This document shows, one piece after another, positions 1 through 6,255 of a stretch of 6,669 bases of DNA; position 1 is the first letter of the stretch, and the number at the start of each line of letters is the position of its first letter. This stretch comes from an uncultured Veillonella sp. (GTDB lineage: Bacteria > Bacillota > Negativicutes > Veillonellales > Veillonellaceae). The stretch covers positions 1 through 6,669 of the forward strand of contig URZS01000060.1 of the NCBI GenBank assembly GCA_900552445.1, given 5' to 3'. The notes below the pieces were generated by a model. It saw only the letters and a program-made list of their open reading frames with translations, had not been told where the DNA came from and made no database searches. The position numbers were made by a program, and so were the translations under genes.

Positions 1-8
1 GGATAGAA

Positions 9-38
9 AATCATAGATTATGATTGCTATACCTATAG
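9..38. repeat. Two adjacent short inverted repeats
   Basis: AATCATA (9-15) and TATGATT (19-25) are perfect 7-bp arms around a 3-base centre. They are followed directly by CTATA (27-31) and TATAG (34-38) around CC. Two dyads side by side near a possible promoter region could be protein operator sites, or just AT-rich chance symmetry. No regulator can be named. Confidence 0.35.
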
Positions 39-67
39 AGTGAGGTCGACTAGGTCTTTCCCAAAAC

Positions 68-101
68 GACTTTGGCCCTGCGAAGGCCGTAGGCCGAAGT
101 C
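68..101 (+). repeat. Strong GC-rich stem-loop in the trp leader
   Basis: GACTTTGGCC (68-77) pairs along all ten positions with GGCCGAAGTC (92-101), with one G-T wobble. Skipping C78, the pairing continues as TGCG (79-82) with CGTA (88-91), leaving a five-base loop. The hairpin is not followed by a T-run, so it is not a typical intrinsic terminator. It may be an RNA structural element, an mRNA stabilising hairpin or part of a dispersed palindromic repeat. Confidence 0.6.
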
Positions 102-116
102 AGACCCGGCCAGTGG

Positions 117-168
117 AGGGCATAGGTCCACGTGAATCACATGTAATATGAATGCAAATATATGCCCT
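117..168 (+). repeat. 8-bp inverted repeat before trpD
   Basis: AGGGCATA (117-124) is perfectly complementary to TATGCCCT (161-168), with a loop of 36 bases. A competing local hairpin is possible: GTGGA (113-117, one base overlapping the arm) with TCCAC (127-131). The two options suggest alternative folds of the leader, but the long loop lowers confidence that the 8-bp pairing forms. Confidence 0.35.
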
Positions 169-182
169 ACCATCGCATTGAA

Positions 183-188
183 TACAAT
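183..188 (+). promoter_or_regulatory. Possible -10 box (TACAAT) ahead of trpD
   Basis: TACAAT differs from the sigma-70 consensus at one position and lies 29 bases before the trpD start codon. The bases at the expected -35 distance (about 160-165, ATATGC) match poorly. If it is used, the leader transcript would be only about 20 bases long and would exclude the upstream hairpins. Transcription could equally come from a promoter left of the window. Confidence 0.2.
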
Positions 189-217
189 AAAAATGAACAA
201 CAAGTAAGGAGTTATAA

Positions 218-1228
218 ATGATTAAAGACGCATTATATGCAGTAACGCACGGTCAAGATTTATCCTACGACCTTGCTAAAGATACAATGAACAAGATTAT
301 GAGCGGCGACGTACCCGAGGTTCCTATGGCAGGTTTCTTGTGCGCTTTGGCCGCAAAAGGCCCTACTGTAGATGAGGTTACGGCTTTTGCTGAGGTTATG
401 CGCGAGAAGGCTGGTTCTGTGCCTCATGAAGGTACTGTTGTGGAAATCGTAGGTACTGGCGGGGACGAAGCGAATACGTTCAACATTTCTACTACATCTG
501 GCTTTATCATTTCTGCCGCAGGTATTCCTGTAGCAAAGCATGGTAACCGCAGTGTATCTAGTAAATGTGGAGCTGCTGATTTGATCGAAGCATTAGGTGC
601 TAAATTGGAGCTTAATGGCGAACAAAATGAGGCGGTTCTCAATAAAGCAAATATGTGCTTCATGTTTGCCCCTGTGTATCATCAAGCCATGAAATATGCA
701 GGTCCTGTACGTAAGGCGCTAGGCGTTCGTACGGTGTTCAACATCCTTGGACCTTTGGCAAACCCTGCAGGCGCAACTGTAGAGTTGATGGGCGTGTACG
801 ATAAATCCTTAGTAGAACCATTGGCTCGCGTATTGGCTAACCTTGGCGTTAAACGCGGTGCAGTGGTACACGGCTTCGACGGTCTCGATGAGATTACAGC
901 TACCAATAAAACGTACGTATGCGAAATTAATAATGGTACTTTCACAAGCTATGAATTCGATCCTAAGGAATATGGTTTCGAATACGCTGATAAAACTGAG
1001 CTTGAAGGTGGCGATGCTACGGTGAATGCTGAGATTACTCGCCGCGTTCTCGGCGGTGAGCAAGGTGGCAAACGCACAGCCGTTGTTCTTAATGCAGGCA
1101 TGGCGATTTACCTCGCAAAGGATGGCATTACATTGGCAGAGGGCATTGATGAGGCGACAAACATGATCGACTCTGGCAAGGCGCTTGCCACAATGGAACA
1201 GTTTGTGAAAGCAACACAAGAGGTATAA
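218..1228 (+). CDS. trpD: Anthranilate phosphoribosyltransferase
   Basis: This enzyme joins anthranilate and PRPP to form phosphoribosylanthranilate, the second step of the tryptophan branch, in the cytoplasm. The 336-residue length is normal for the stand-alone family. Visible hallmarks are the glycine-rich GTGGD at residues 79-83, NIST at 89-92, KHGNR at 107-111 followed by SSKCGAADLIEALG, the block VRKALGVRTVFNILGPLANP at 164-183 and DGLDE at 221-225, which supply the PRPP, metal and anthranilate sites. The ATG start has a clear AAGGAG (206-211) six bases upstream. There is no fused TrpG glutaminase domain, unlike the enterobacterial enzyme. The stop is three bases before the next gene's TTG start, so the two genes are almost certainly in one operon. 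All expected motifs are intact and I see no frame damage. Confidence 0.97.
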   Translation: MIKDALYAVTHGQDLSYDLAKDTMNKIMSGDVPEVPMAGFLCALAAKGPTVDEVTAFAEVMREKAGSVPHEGTVVEIVGTGGDEANTFNISTTSGFIISAAGIPVAKHGNRSVSSKCGAADLIEALGAKLELNGEQNEAVLNKANMCFMFAPVYHQAMKYAGPVRKALGVRTVFNILGPLANPAGATVELMGVYDKSLVEPLARVLANLGVKRGAVVHGFDGLDEITATNKTYVCEINNGTFTSYEFDPKEYGFEYADKTELEGGDATVNAEITRRVLGGEQGGKRTAVVLNAGMAIYLAKDGITLAEGIDEATNMIDSGKALATMEQFVKATQEV

Positions 1229-1231
1229 CCA

Positions 1232-2761
1232 TTGATTTTAGATAGAATTGTAGAGGCTACCAAAATTCGGGTAGCTCAAGAAAAACAGGTGGAAACGCCT
1301 GAGGCTGTAAAAGCAGCGGCTTTGGCGTTACCATCTGATACAGGATTTCCTTTTGAAGTAGCCCTTCGTCAGCAAGACTTTAACTTCATTTGCGAAGTAA
1401 AGAAGGCATCTCCGTCTAAGGGAATCATTGCTGAGCACTTTCCCTATTTAGACATCGCTAAAGAATATGAAGTAGCAGGCGCTGCGGCTATTTCTGTATT
1501 AACTGAGCCAGACTTCTTTAAAGGTGATAAAAAATATTTGCAAGAAATTGCAAGCACTGTAAAAATCCCTGTACTTCGCAAGGACTTCATCATCGATGAA
1601 TACCAAATCTACCAAGCGAAGGTGTGGGGCGCTAGTGCGATCCTCTTGATTTGTGCATGTTTAGATGTACCTACATTAACAAAATTCCGTGAGTTAGCTG
1701 ACTCTCTAGGCTTATCCTCCTTGGTAGAGGCTCACGACGAGCATGAGGTACAAATGGCCATCGATTGCGGGGCCCGTATCATTGGCGTTAATAACCGCAA
1801 TTTGAAAGATTTCACCGTAGATGTACAAAATAGTGTACGATTACGCAATCTCGTGGAAGACGATGTAATTTTCGTATCTGAAAGTGGCCTTGAAACGCCA
1901 GAGGATATTCAAGTATTGCGGGATAACAATATCGGCGTAGCCTTGATGGGGGAAACCTTTATGCGTTCCCCTAATAAGGTTGAAAAATTGGCATATCTTT
2001 ATGGCCCAACCTACTACACACCAAAGGTTAAGATGTGTGGTATCTCTAAGGTAGAAACCATCCCTGCTATAGTCGAAGCAAAGCCTGATTATATGGGCCT
2101 TGTATTTGCACCGAGTAAACGGCAAGTCACTGTGGAGCAAGCTAAGACGTTAGTAGCTGAGCTCCATAAGGAATACGAAACAACATATGGTGAAGCTACA
2201 GTACCAATGAATACTGATACAGCACAAGACAGTCAAGACAGTCAGGACAGTCAGGACAGTCAGGAATTTGTCCAAGGAAACTCTAATTTTGAGAAGATTA
2301 AAACAGTAGGCGTATTCGTAAATGAAACGGTAGAAAACCTACTTAAGATTGCTGAGGAAGTCAAACTTGATGTGATTCAACTTCATGGAGATGAAGATGA
2401 GTCTTTCATCCAATCCTTAAAAGAATGTACTAATGTAGAGGTTTGGAAAGCTGTTCAAGTCCGTAGTGCGGCAGATGCAGAAAAATGGATTGATAGCAGT
2501 GCGGATATGCTTTTATTTGATGCATACCACAAAGACGAGCGGGGCGGTACAGGCGAAGTATTCGACTGGTCCTCGTTAGATGAGTTTGAACGACCATTTA
2601 TGCTCGCAGGCGGTATGGATAGTACCAATGTGGCCCGTGCGATTCGTACGGTTCGCCCTTATGGCATCGATATTAGCAGCGGCATTGAAACAGAAGGCGT
2701 GAAAGACGATGAAAAGATTAAAGCTTTCACCAATATCGTAAGAACAATAGCCCTGTCATAA
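1232..2761 (+). CDS. trpCF: Bifunctional indole-3-glycerol-phosphate synthase / phosphoribosylanthranilate isomerase
   Basis: This is a two-domain cytoplasmic enzyme for consecutive steps. The C-terminal TrpF part isomerises phosphoribosylanthranilate to CdRP, and the N-terminal TrpC part cyclises CdRP to indole-3-glycerol phosphate. TrpC, about residues 1-255, shows CEVKKASPSKG (54-64), PVLRKDF with Lys117, LVEAHDE with Glu166, GVNNRNL (185-191), SESGL (216-220) and ALMGETFMR. TrpF, about 266-509, shows KMCGIS with Cys269 as candidate base, APSKRQVT, VGVFVNE, QLHGDED, LLFDAYHKDERGGTG with Asp430 as candidate acid, MLAGGMD and GIDISSGIE. The start is a TTG, chosen because ILDRIVE is the usual TrpC beginning and AGAGG (1220-1224 region) lies seven to eight bases upstream. 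TrpF carries an insertion at about 315-354 containing four DSQ repeats, between AKTLVAEL and KTVGVFV. Catalytic residues on both sides are intact, so it is probably active. Confidence 0.96.
   Translation: MILDRIVEATKIRVAQEKQVETPEAVKAAALALPSDTGFPFEVALRQQDFNFICEVKKASPSKGIIAEHFPYLDIAKEYEVAGAAAISVLTEPDFFKGDKKYLQEIASTVKIPVLRKDFIIDEYQIYQAKVWGASAILLICACLDVPTLTKFRELADSLGLSSLVEAHDEHEVQMAIDCGARIIGVNNRNLKDFTVDVQNSVRLRNLVEDDVIFVSESGLETPEDIQVLRDNNIGVALMGETFMRSPNKVEKLAYLYGPTYYTPKVKMCGISKVETIPAIVEAKPDYMGLVFAPSKRQVTVEQAKTLVAELHKEYETTYGEATVPMNTDTAQDSQDSQDSQDSQEFVQGNSNFEKIKTVGVFVNETVENLLKIAEEVKLDVIQLHGDEDESFIQSLKECTNVEVWKAVQVRSAADAEKWIDSSADMLLFDAYHKDERGGTGEVFDWSSLDEFERPFMLAGGMDSTNVARAIRTVRPYGIDISSGIETEGVKDDEKIKAFTNIVRTIALS
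2228..2263 (+). repeat. 9-bp tandem repeat (x4) inside trpCF
   Basis: Four head-to-tail copies of GACAGTCAR encode Asp-Ser-Gln four times (residues 333-344). The last three copies are identical at the DNA level and the first differs only by a synonymous CAA for CAG. The unit is a multiple of three, so gain or loss of copies by replication slippage would alter linker length without shifting frame. It sits in a low-complexity, acidic and polar insertion within the TrpF barrel that is absent from typical TrpF sequences and is probably a surface loop. Confidence 0.95.
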
Positions 2762-2803
2762 CATGGCATATTAGCAAGAATGATAGATAGAAAGGTAAGT
2801 TAT

Positions 2804-3997
2804 ATGAGTGAACAAAGACATGGTTATTTTGGCTCCTTTGGTGGCCAATTTATGCCAGAAACATTGATGAATGCAGTCATCGAATTGGAAGAGGCGTACA
2901 ACAAGTACAAAGATGATCCTGATTTCGTACGTGAACTTGAGGATTTACATAAAAAATATACAGGCCGTCCATCCCTTTTATACTATGCAGAACGCATGAC
3001 AAAGGACCTTGGGGGCGCTAAAATCTATTTAAAACGGGAAGACTTGAACCACACTGGTTCCCACAAGTTGAATAACGTAATTGGTCAAATGTTATTGGCA
3101 AAACGTATGGGTAAAACGCGCGTTATTGCTGAAACTGGTGCAGGCCAACACGGCGTTGCAACGGCAACTATTGCAGCGTTAATGGATATGGAGTGCGAGG
3201 TATACATGGGCGCAGAGGACTGTGAACGTCAAGCGCTCAACGTATATCGCATGCAATTGCTCGGTACAAAGGTACATGCTGTAACTAGCGGTACTAGCAC
3301 GTTGAAAGATGCTGTATCTGAAGCGATGCGCGAATGGACAAATCGTATGTCCGATACGCACTATGTATTGGGCTCCGTAATGGGTGCGCATCCATTCCCT
3401 ATGATTGTTCGCGACTTCCAATCCATCATCAGCCGTGAAGCGCGTGAGCAAATTCTAGAAGCGGAAGGTAAATTGCCAACAGCTGTTATGGCTTGCGTAG
3501 GCGGTGGCTCCAATGCGATGGGCATGTTCTATAACTTCATCCCTGATGAAAGCGTACGCCTCATCGGTTGTGAAGCGGCAGGTCGCGGTATCGACACAGA
3601 GGAACACGCAGCGACAATTGCGAAAGGCTCTGTTGGTATCTTCCATGGCATGAAATCCTATTTCTGCCAAGACGAAGACGGCCAAATCGCGCCAGTATAC
3701 TCCATTTCTGCAGGCCTTGACTACCCTGGTATCGGCCCTGAACATGCGTACTTGTACGACAGCGGCCGTGCAGAATATGTGCCTGTAACGGACGATGAAG
3801 CGGTAGATGCTTTCGAATACTTGTCTCGTTTAGAGGGGATTATTCCAGCTATCGAGAGTGCTCATGCAGTGGCGCATGCGCGTAAAATCGCTCCTACTAT
3901 GAGCAAGGACGATATCATTATTATTTGTTTATCTGGTCGTGGCGACAAAGACGTAGCGGCTATGGCGAAATACAGAGGGGTGGATCTTCATGAGTAA
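2804..3997 (+). CDS. trpB: Tryptophan synthase beta chain
   Basis: This PLP enzyme condenses indole with L-serine to make tryptophan, working as an alpha2-beta2 complex with the TrpA encoded next door. From the ATG at 2804 it has 397 residues, the usual length. Motifs seen: [16 protein letters not shown] with the PLP-binding Lys88, AETGAGQHG with Glu110 as the catalytic acid/base, the phosphate-binding GGGSNA at 233-238, [11 protein letters not shown] at about 304-314, and SGRGDKD at 377-383. An in-frame ATG at 2780 would add eight residues (MIDRKVSY), but it lacks a good ribosome site. AAAGG (2791-2795) is well placed for 2804, and [16 protein letters not shown] matches the family's normal start. 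The end overlaps trpA by eight bases, which fits translational coupling of the two subunits. It is a TrpB1-type chain with no sign of damage. Confidence 0.97.
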   Translation: MSEQRHGYFGSFGGQFMPETLMNAVIELEEAYNKYKDDPDFVRELEDLHKKYTGRPSLLYYAERMTKDLGGAKIYLKREDLNHTGSHKLNNVIGQMLLAKRMGKTRVIAETGAGQHGVATATIAALMDMECEVYMGAEDCERQALNVYRMQLLGTKVHAVTSGTSTLKDAVSEAMREWTNRMSDTHYVLGSVMGAHPFPMIVRDFQSIISREAREQILEAEGKLPTAVMACVGGGSNAMGMFYNFIPDESVRLIGCEAAGRGIDTEEHAATIAKGSVGIFHGMKSYFCQDEDGQIAPVYSISAGLDYPGIGPEHAYLYDSGRAEYVPVTDDEAVDAFEYLSRLEGIIPAIESAHAVAHARKIAPTMSKDDIIIICLSGRGDKDVAAMAKYRGVDLHE

Positions 3998-4781
3998 AAT
4001 TAAAGACGCTTTCACAAAGGGCAAGGCATTCATCCCGTTCATCAGCGCTGGTGACCACGGCATTGAAAATACAGAACGTTATATTCGCGTCATGGTGAAA
4101 GCCGGTGCGGACATGGTAGAAATCGGCATTCCTTTCTCCGATCCAACGGCGGAAGGCCCAGTTATCCAAGCAGCGAGCACACGCGCTCTTGCTACAGGCG
4201 TAAAAATCAACGATATCTTTGATATGGTTCGCCGTTTACGTACGGGCGATGATACGGTGACGATTCCGCTCGTATTCATGACCTATTTGAACCCAATTTA
4301 TGTGTTCGGTCGTGAGAAATTCTTTACCCTCTGCGAAGAGGTAGGTATTTCTGGCGTTATCGTGCCAGATATGCCGTTTGAAGAAAAAGGCGAACTAGCG
4401 AGCATTGCTAATAAACACGGTGTTGAAGTAGTATCCTTAATCGCTCCAACATCTGAAAACCGCATCGAAATGATCGCTAAAGAAGCAGAAGGCTTTATTT
4501 ACTGCGTATCTTCCCTTGGTGTTACAGGTATGCGTAGCGAAATCAAGACGGATATTAAATCCATTGTTGAAACGATTCGCAAATATACAGATATCCCTGT
4601 AGCGGTTGGTTTTGGTATTTCTACACCGGACCAAGCAGAGGCTATGGCGCGCGTATCTGATGGTGCCATCGTAGGCTCTGCCATCGTTAAAATCGTTGCA
4701 GAACATGGCGAAAATGCAGATCAAGCATTATTTGATTACGTACAATCTATGAAACAAGCTGTCCAAAAGGCTGGTGCATAA
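3990..4781 (+). CDS. trpA: Tryptophan synthase alpha chain
   Basis: This subunit cleaves indole-3-glycerol phosphate to indole and glyceraldehyde-3-phosphate and passes indole to TrpB. The 263-residue TIM barrel shows [19 protein letters not shown] (42-60) with catalytic Glu44 (E. coli Glu49), TYLNPIY (98-104), VPDMPFEE (125-132), GVTGMR (177-182), and the phosphate-binding GFGI (207-210) and VGSAIVK (228-234). The position matching E. coli Asp60 is Glu55; I believe this AEGP variant occurs in other Firmicute-type TrpA proteins, so activity is still expected. The ATG lies inside the end of trpB, eight bases overlapping, with AGAGGGG (3974-3980) upstream in the trpB coding region. This supports coupled, balanced expression. 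The stop codon overlaps the ribosome site of the following gene. Confidence 0.97.
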   Translation: MSKIKDAFTKGKAFIPFISAGDHGIENTERYIRVMVKAGADMVEIGIPFSDPTAEGPVIQAASTRALATGVKINDIFDMVRRLRTGDDTVTIPLVFMTYLNPIYVFGREKFFTLCEEVGISGVIVPDMPFEEKGELASIANKHGVEVVSLIAPTSENRIEMIAKEAEGFIYCVSSLGVTGMRSEIKTDIKSIVETIRKYTDIPVAVGFGISTPDQAEAMARVSDGAIVGSAIVKIVAEHGENADQALFDYVQSMKQAVQKAGA

Positions 4782-4790
4782 GGAGGTCGT

Positions 4791-5879
4791 ATGCAACGCT
4801 GTACACGTTGTGGTAAAGAAGGGCCAGATGACCAATCCATCTGTTTACGTTGTGGCGGGAATATGGGGCCCTTAGGTGGTCCTATTTATACAAATGTGCA
4901 CCGCCAAACAGGTGTAACCATTGTAGATTTTGAACGATATAACATGGGGTACAAGGATAACTTTATCAATACCTATCTCATACAATGGACTGTTATCAGT
5001 GGTCGTTCTTCACGGGGAAACTACTGGCGATTTATGCTCGTCCTGGCACTTCTATGGGCGCTTATGTACATGGTATGTGCTCTTATCGGTTGGGCCAATG
5101 CAGATGATACAGACCAATTTATTGCGTGGGTTTTCCTAGTTTTCATCATGATTGTTTTTACGATTATTCCGGTTGTTACTATTACGATTCGTCGTCTCCA
5201 CGATGTGAATCGATCGGGTTGGCTTGCACTGCTTATGGTAGTGCCTGTCATTGGTCCCTTAGCTTTATTAAATTGGACGGTGAAAGCAGGGGATCCAGAG
5301 GAAAATCGCTTTGGGAAACCGCAGTATACTGAGCCAGTCGATGAAAACTTAAGTGCTCGGCTGGGTATTTCTACAAGTCCCACTCGTTCAACGGATCGTA
5401 CGATGATAGCTGTACTCCTTGTGAGTATGGCCCTTGCTTGGTATGGCAATTATAATATTGCAGAAGGCGTGGCGAATGTCATTCAAGGTGGAGAGTTTAA
5501 AACTGCTGCTAGATACTCCAAGGAGACAAAGTCTGAAGAAAAGTCTTATGGCCTTGAGGCTCGGATCTCTGTGGAGCGTTTCTTTGAAGAGGTCGTTAAT
5601 GAGCGTTTTAGAGATGCTCATGCTCGTCTTGGCGGGGCCGAACGGGAGAAATATCCAACCAAAGAAAGCCTGGCTAAAGCCTATGAAGGTGTGCGCCGCG
5701 TAGACTACGATAAACTTGAAGTCATAGCTGACTCAAAGGATGAAGTGCAAATCGCCTTTGCTATTATCCTGAGCGGAAAAAAAGATGGAACACCATTTAC
5801 TGAGCGTCGCAGTGGCACCATGATTATGCGCCCTAATAAATATACGCAATTCCAAATCGTAGAGATTAGAGAGAAATAA
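4791..5879 (+). CDS. Zinc-ribbon DUF805 membrane protein, unknown function
   Basis: Residues 4-21 hold CTRC and CLRC ten residues apart, a likely zinc ribbon. Residues about 70-176 match the DUF805 pattern: GRSSRGNYW (71-79), hydrophobic spans at about 81-102, 110-133 and 143-163, the hallmark RRLHDVNRSGW (134-144), and NRFGKP (172-177). Another hydrophobic span at about 204-220 is followed by a charged soluble region (about 235-362), rich in Lys/Glu then alpha/beta in character, that I do not recognise. Positive charge in the RRLHD loop suggests it faces the cytoplasm; whether the C-terminal domain is inside or outside depends on whether there are three or four spans. A very strong ribosome site, AGGAGGT (4781-4787), begins on the last base of the trpA stop codon, so the gene is probably read from the trp transcript. 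No biochemical role is known to me for DUF805, and a link with tryptophan metabolism is not implied by the domain. Confidence 0.88.
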   Translation: MQRCTRCGKEGPDDQSICLRCGGNMGPLGGPIYTNVHRQTGVTIVDFERYNMGYKDNFINTYLIQWTVISGRSSRGNYWRFMLVLALLWALMYMVCALIGWANADDTDQFIAWVFLVFIMIVFTIIPVVTITIRRLHDVNRSGWLALLMVVPVIGPLALLNWTVKAGDPEENRFGKPQYTEPVDENLSARLGISTSPTRSTDRTMIAVLLVSMALAWYGNYNIAEGVANVIQGGEFKTAARYSKETKSEEKSYGLEARISVERFFEEVVNERFRDAHARLGGAEREKYPTKESLAKAYEGVRRVDYDKLEVIADSKDEVQIAFAIILSGKKDGTPFTERRSGTMIMRPNKYTQFQIVEIREK

Positions 5880-5901
5880 TTTGTATACTGATTAAAGAAG
5901 A

Positions 5902-5916
5902 CTATAAAGTTTATAG
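5902..5916. repeat. 15-bp palindrome CTATAAA-G-TTTATAG
   Basis: Perfect 7-base arms surround one central base, 22 bases after the DUF805 stop codon. With a single central base it cannot form a full RNA hairpin without opening inner pairs, so a protein-binding dyad is as likely as a structure. Being AT-rich, it may also be chance. Confidence 0.3.
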
Positions 5917-5969
5917 CTCTTACCAGAATCTTTATCTCTGATACAAGTAAATACTATATAAAAGATTGC

Positions 5970-6008
5970 AACAAAAAGACGTTATACATTGTATAACGTC
6001 TTTTTGTT
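5970..6008. terminator. Bidirectional intrinsic terminator
   Basis: Arms at 5970-5987 and 5991-6008 are perfectly complementary over 18 bases around an ATT loop. The core GACGTTATAC/GTATAACGTC is flanked by five A's on the left and five T's on the right, so both strands show a stem followed by a T-run. On the + strand it lies about 90 bases after the DUF805 stop and is the likely end of the trp transcript. On the - strand it could stop any leftward transcript from the 6026-6114 region. Confidence 0.9.
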
Positions 6009-6025
6009 AGTTAGTTTAGTTTTGT

Positions 6026-6114
6026 CTTATATAATCAGCAGGAACTGATTATGAAAGGGGCTTAATCATTACTTTAGTTAATTTAGCTTTCATAATTGTC
6101 TCCTGCATAATAAG
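6026..6114. repeat. Large imperfect inverted repeat with alternative folds
   Basis: The longest pairing is ATTATGAAAG (6048-6057) with CTTTCATAAT (6087-6096). It is extended past two G-T wobbles and a small internal loop by GCAGGA (6038-6043) with TCCTGC (6101-6106), then, after a bulge, CTTAT (6026-6030) with ATAAG (6110-6114). An alternative local hairpin, ATAATCAG (6031-6038) with CTGATTAT (6045-6052), uses the same bases and so excludes the long fold. Each arm, read in its own direction, has GCAGGA followed by ATTATGAAAG, which looks like a ribosome site and start codon. It could be a small mobile palindrome, an attenuator-like switch or a micro-gene. Confidence 0.6.
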
Positions 6115-6202
6115 TTGTACAAATTTTAGTTGTAAAAAATCTAATTAAAGTATAGAGAAAATTAATGAAGGATAGATGAAAAAATAAGTTGATACATCAT
6201 AG

Positions 6203-6208
6203 TATAAT
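6203..6208 (+). promoter_or_regulatory. Possible -10 box (TATAAT) for the gene at 6256
   Basis: This is a perfect TATAAT 47 bases before the start codon and after the terminator, where a promoter is expected. No good -35 box lies 16-18 bases upstream; TTGATA at 6189-6194 is only 8 bases away. In such AT-rich DNA a chance match is possible. Confidence 0.3.
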
Positions 6209-6255
6209 AAGATTATCTATGTTTGTATATTATCTAAAATTATAGTAGGAGTTTT

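Larger units (their letters stand above)
1..217 (+). other. Non-coding structured leader upstream of trpD
   Basis: All three forward frames hit stops within the first 23 bases, so any upstream gene ends at or before the left edge. The stretch then holds several inverted repeats (listed separately) and a GC-rich core at about 45-120 that contrasts with the AT-rich flanks. Five-base arms at 53-57 (GGTCT) and 102-106 (AGACC) could enclose the 68-101 hairpin, giving a branched fold. I looked for a T-box (AGGGTGG-ACCGCG), a peptide with tandem Trp codons and a terminator with a T-run, and found none. It could be a regulatory leader for trp, an intergenic dispersed repeat, or the 3' part of an unrecognised RNA; the sequence alone does not decide. 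Confidence 0.5.
5880..6255. other. Intergenic region with terminator and structured elements
   Basis: This 376-base AT-rich gap separates the trp-linked DUF805 gene from the next one. In order it holds a short palindrome (5902-5916), the bidirectional terminator (5970-6008), a large imperfect inverted repeat with micro-ORF signals (6026-6114), and an AT-rich stretch likely to contain the promoter of the gene at 6256. No RNA gene of a known class was recognised. Confidence 0.6.

Noticed and set aside
33..173. 46-codon minus-strand frame across the GC-rich leader
   Set aside because: It has no ribosome site before its ATG at 173, and its coding content is explained by the hairpin's GC-rich palindromes. 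No family resemblance was seen.
148..207. 19-codon frame (MNANICPTIALNTIKMNNK) just before trpD as a trp leader peptide
   Set aside because: It contains no Trp codons and no ribosome binding site, so it does not fit an attenuation leader.
60..217. T-box riboswitch for tryptophan
   Set aside because: The conserved T-box sequence and an antiterminator/terminator pair with a T-run are absent from the visible leader.
809..1219. 136-residue minus-strand frame within trpD
   Set aside because: It lies entirely opposite an intact, motif-complete trpD; its Cys/His-rich composition is typical of antisense shadows.
2228..2263. CRISPR-like array
   Set aside because: The units are 9 bases, directly adjacent with no spacers, and lie in frame inside trpCF.
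2780..2803. Upstream ATG as the trpB start
   Set aside because: It would add eight residues not typical of TrpB and has no good ribosome site; AAAGG at 2791-2795 serves the ATG at 2804.
5021..5449. 142-residue minus-strand frame opposite the DUF805 gene
   Set aside because: It mirrors the codon pattern of the + strand gene, has no recognisable domain, and the + strand frame has a strong ribosome site and family motifs.
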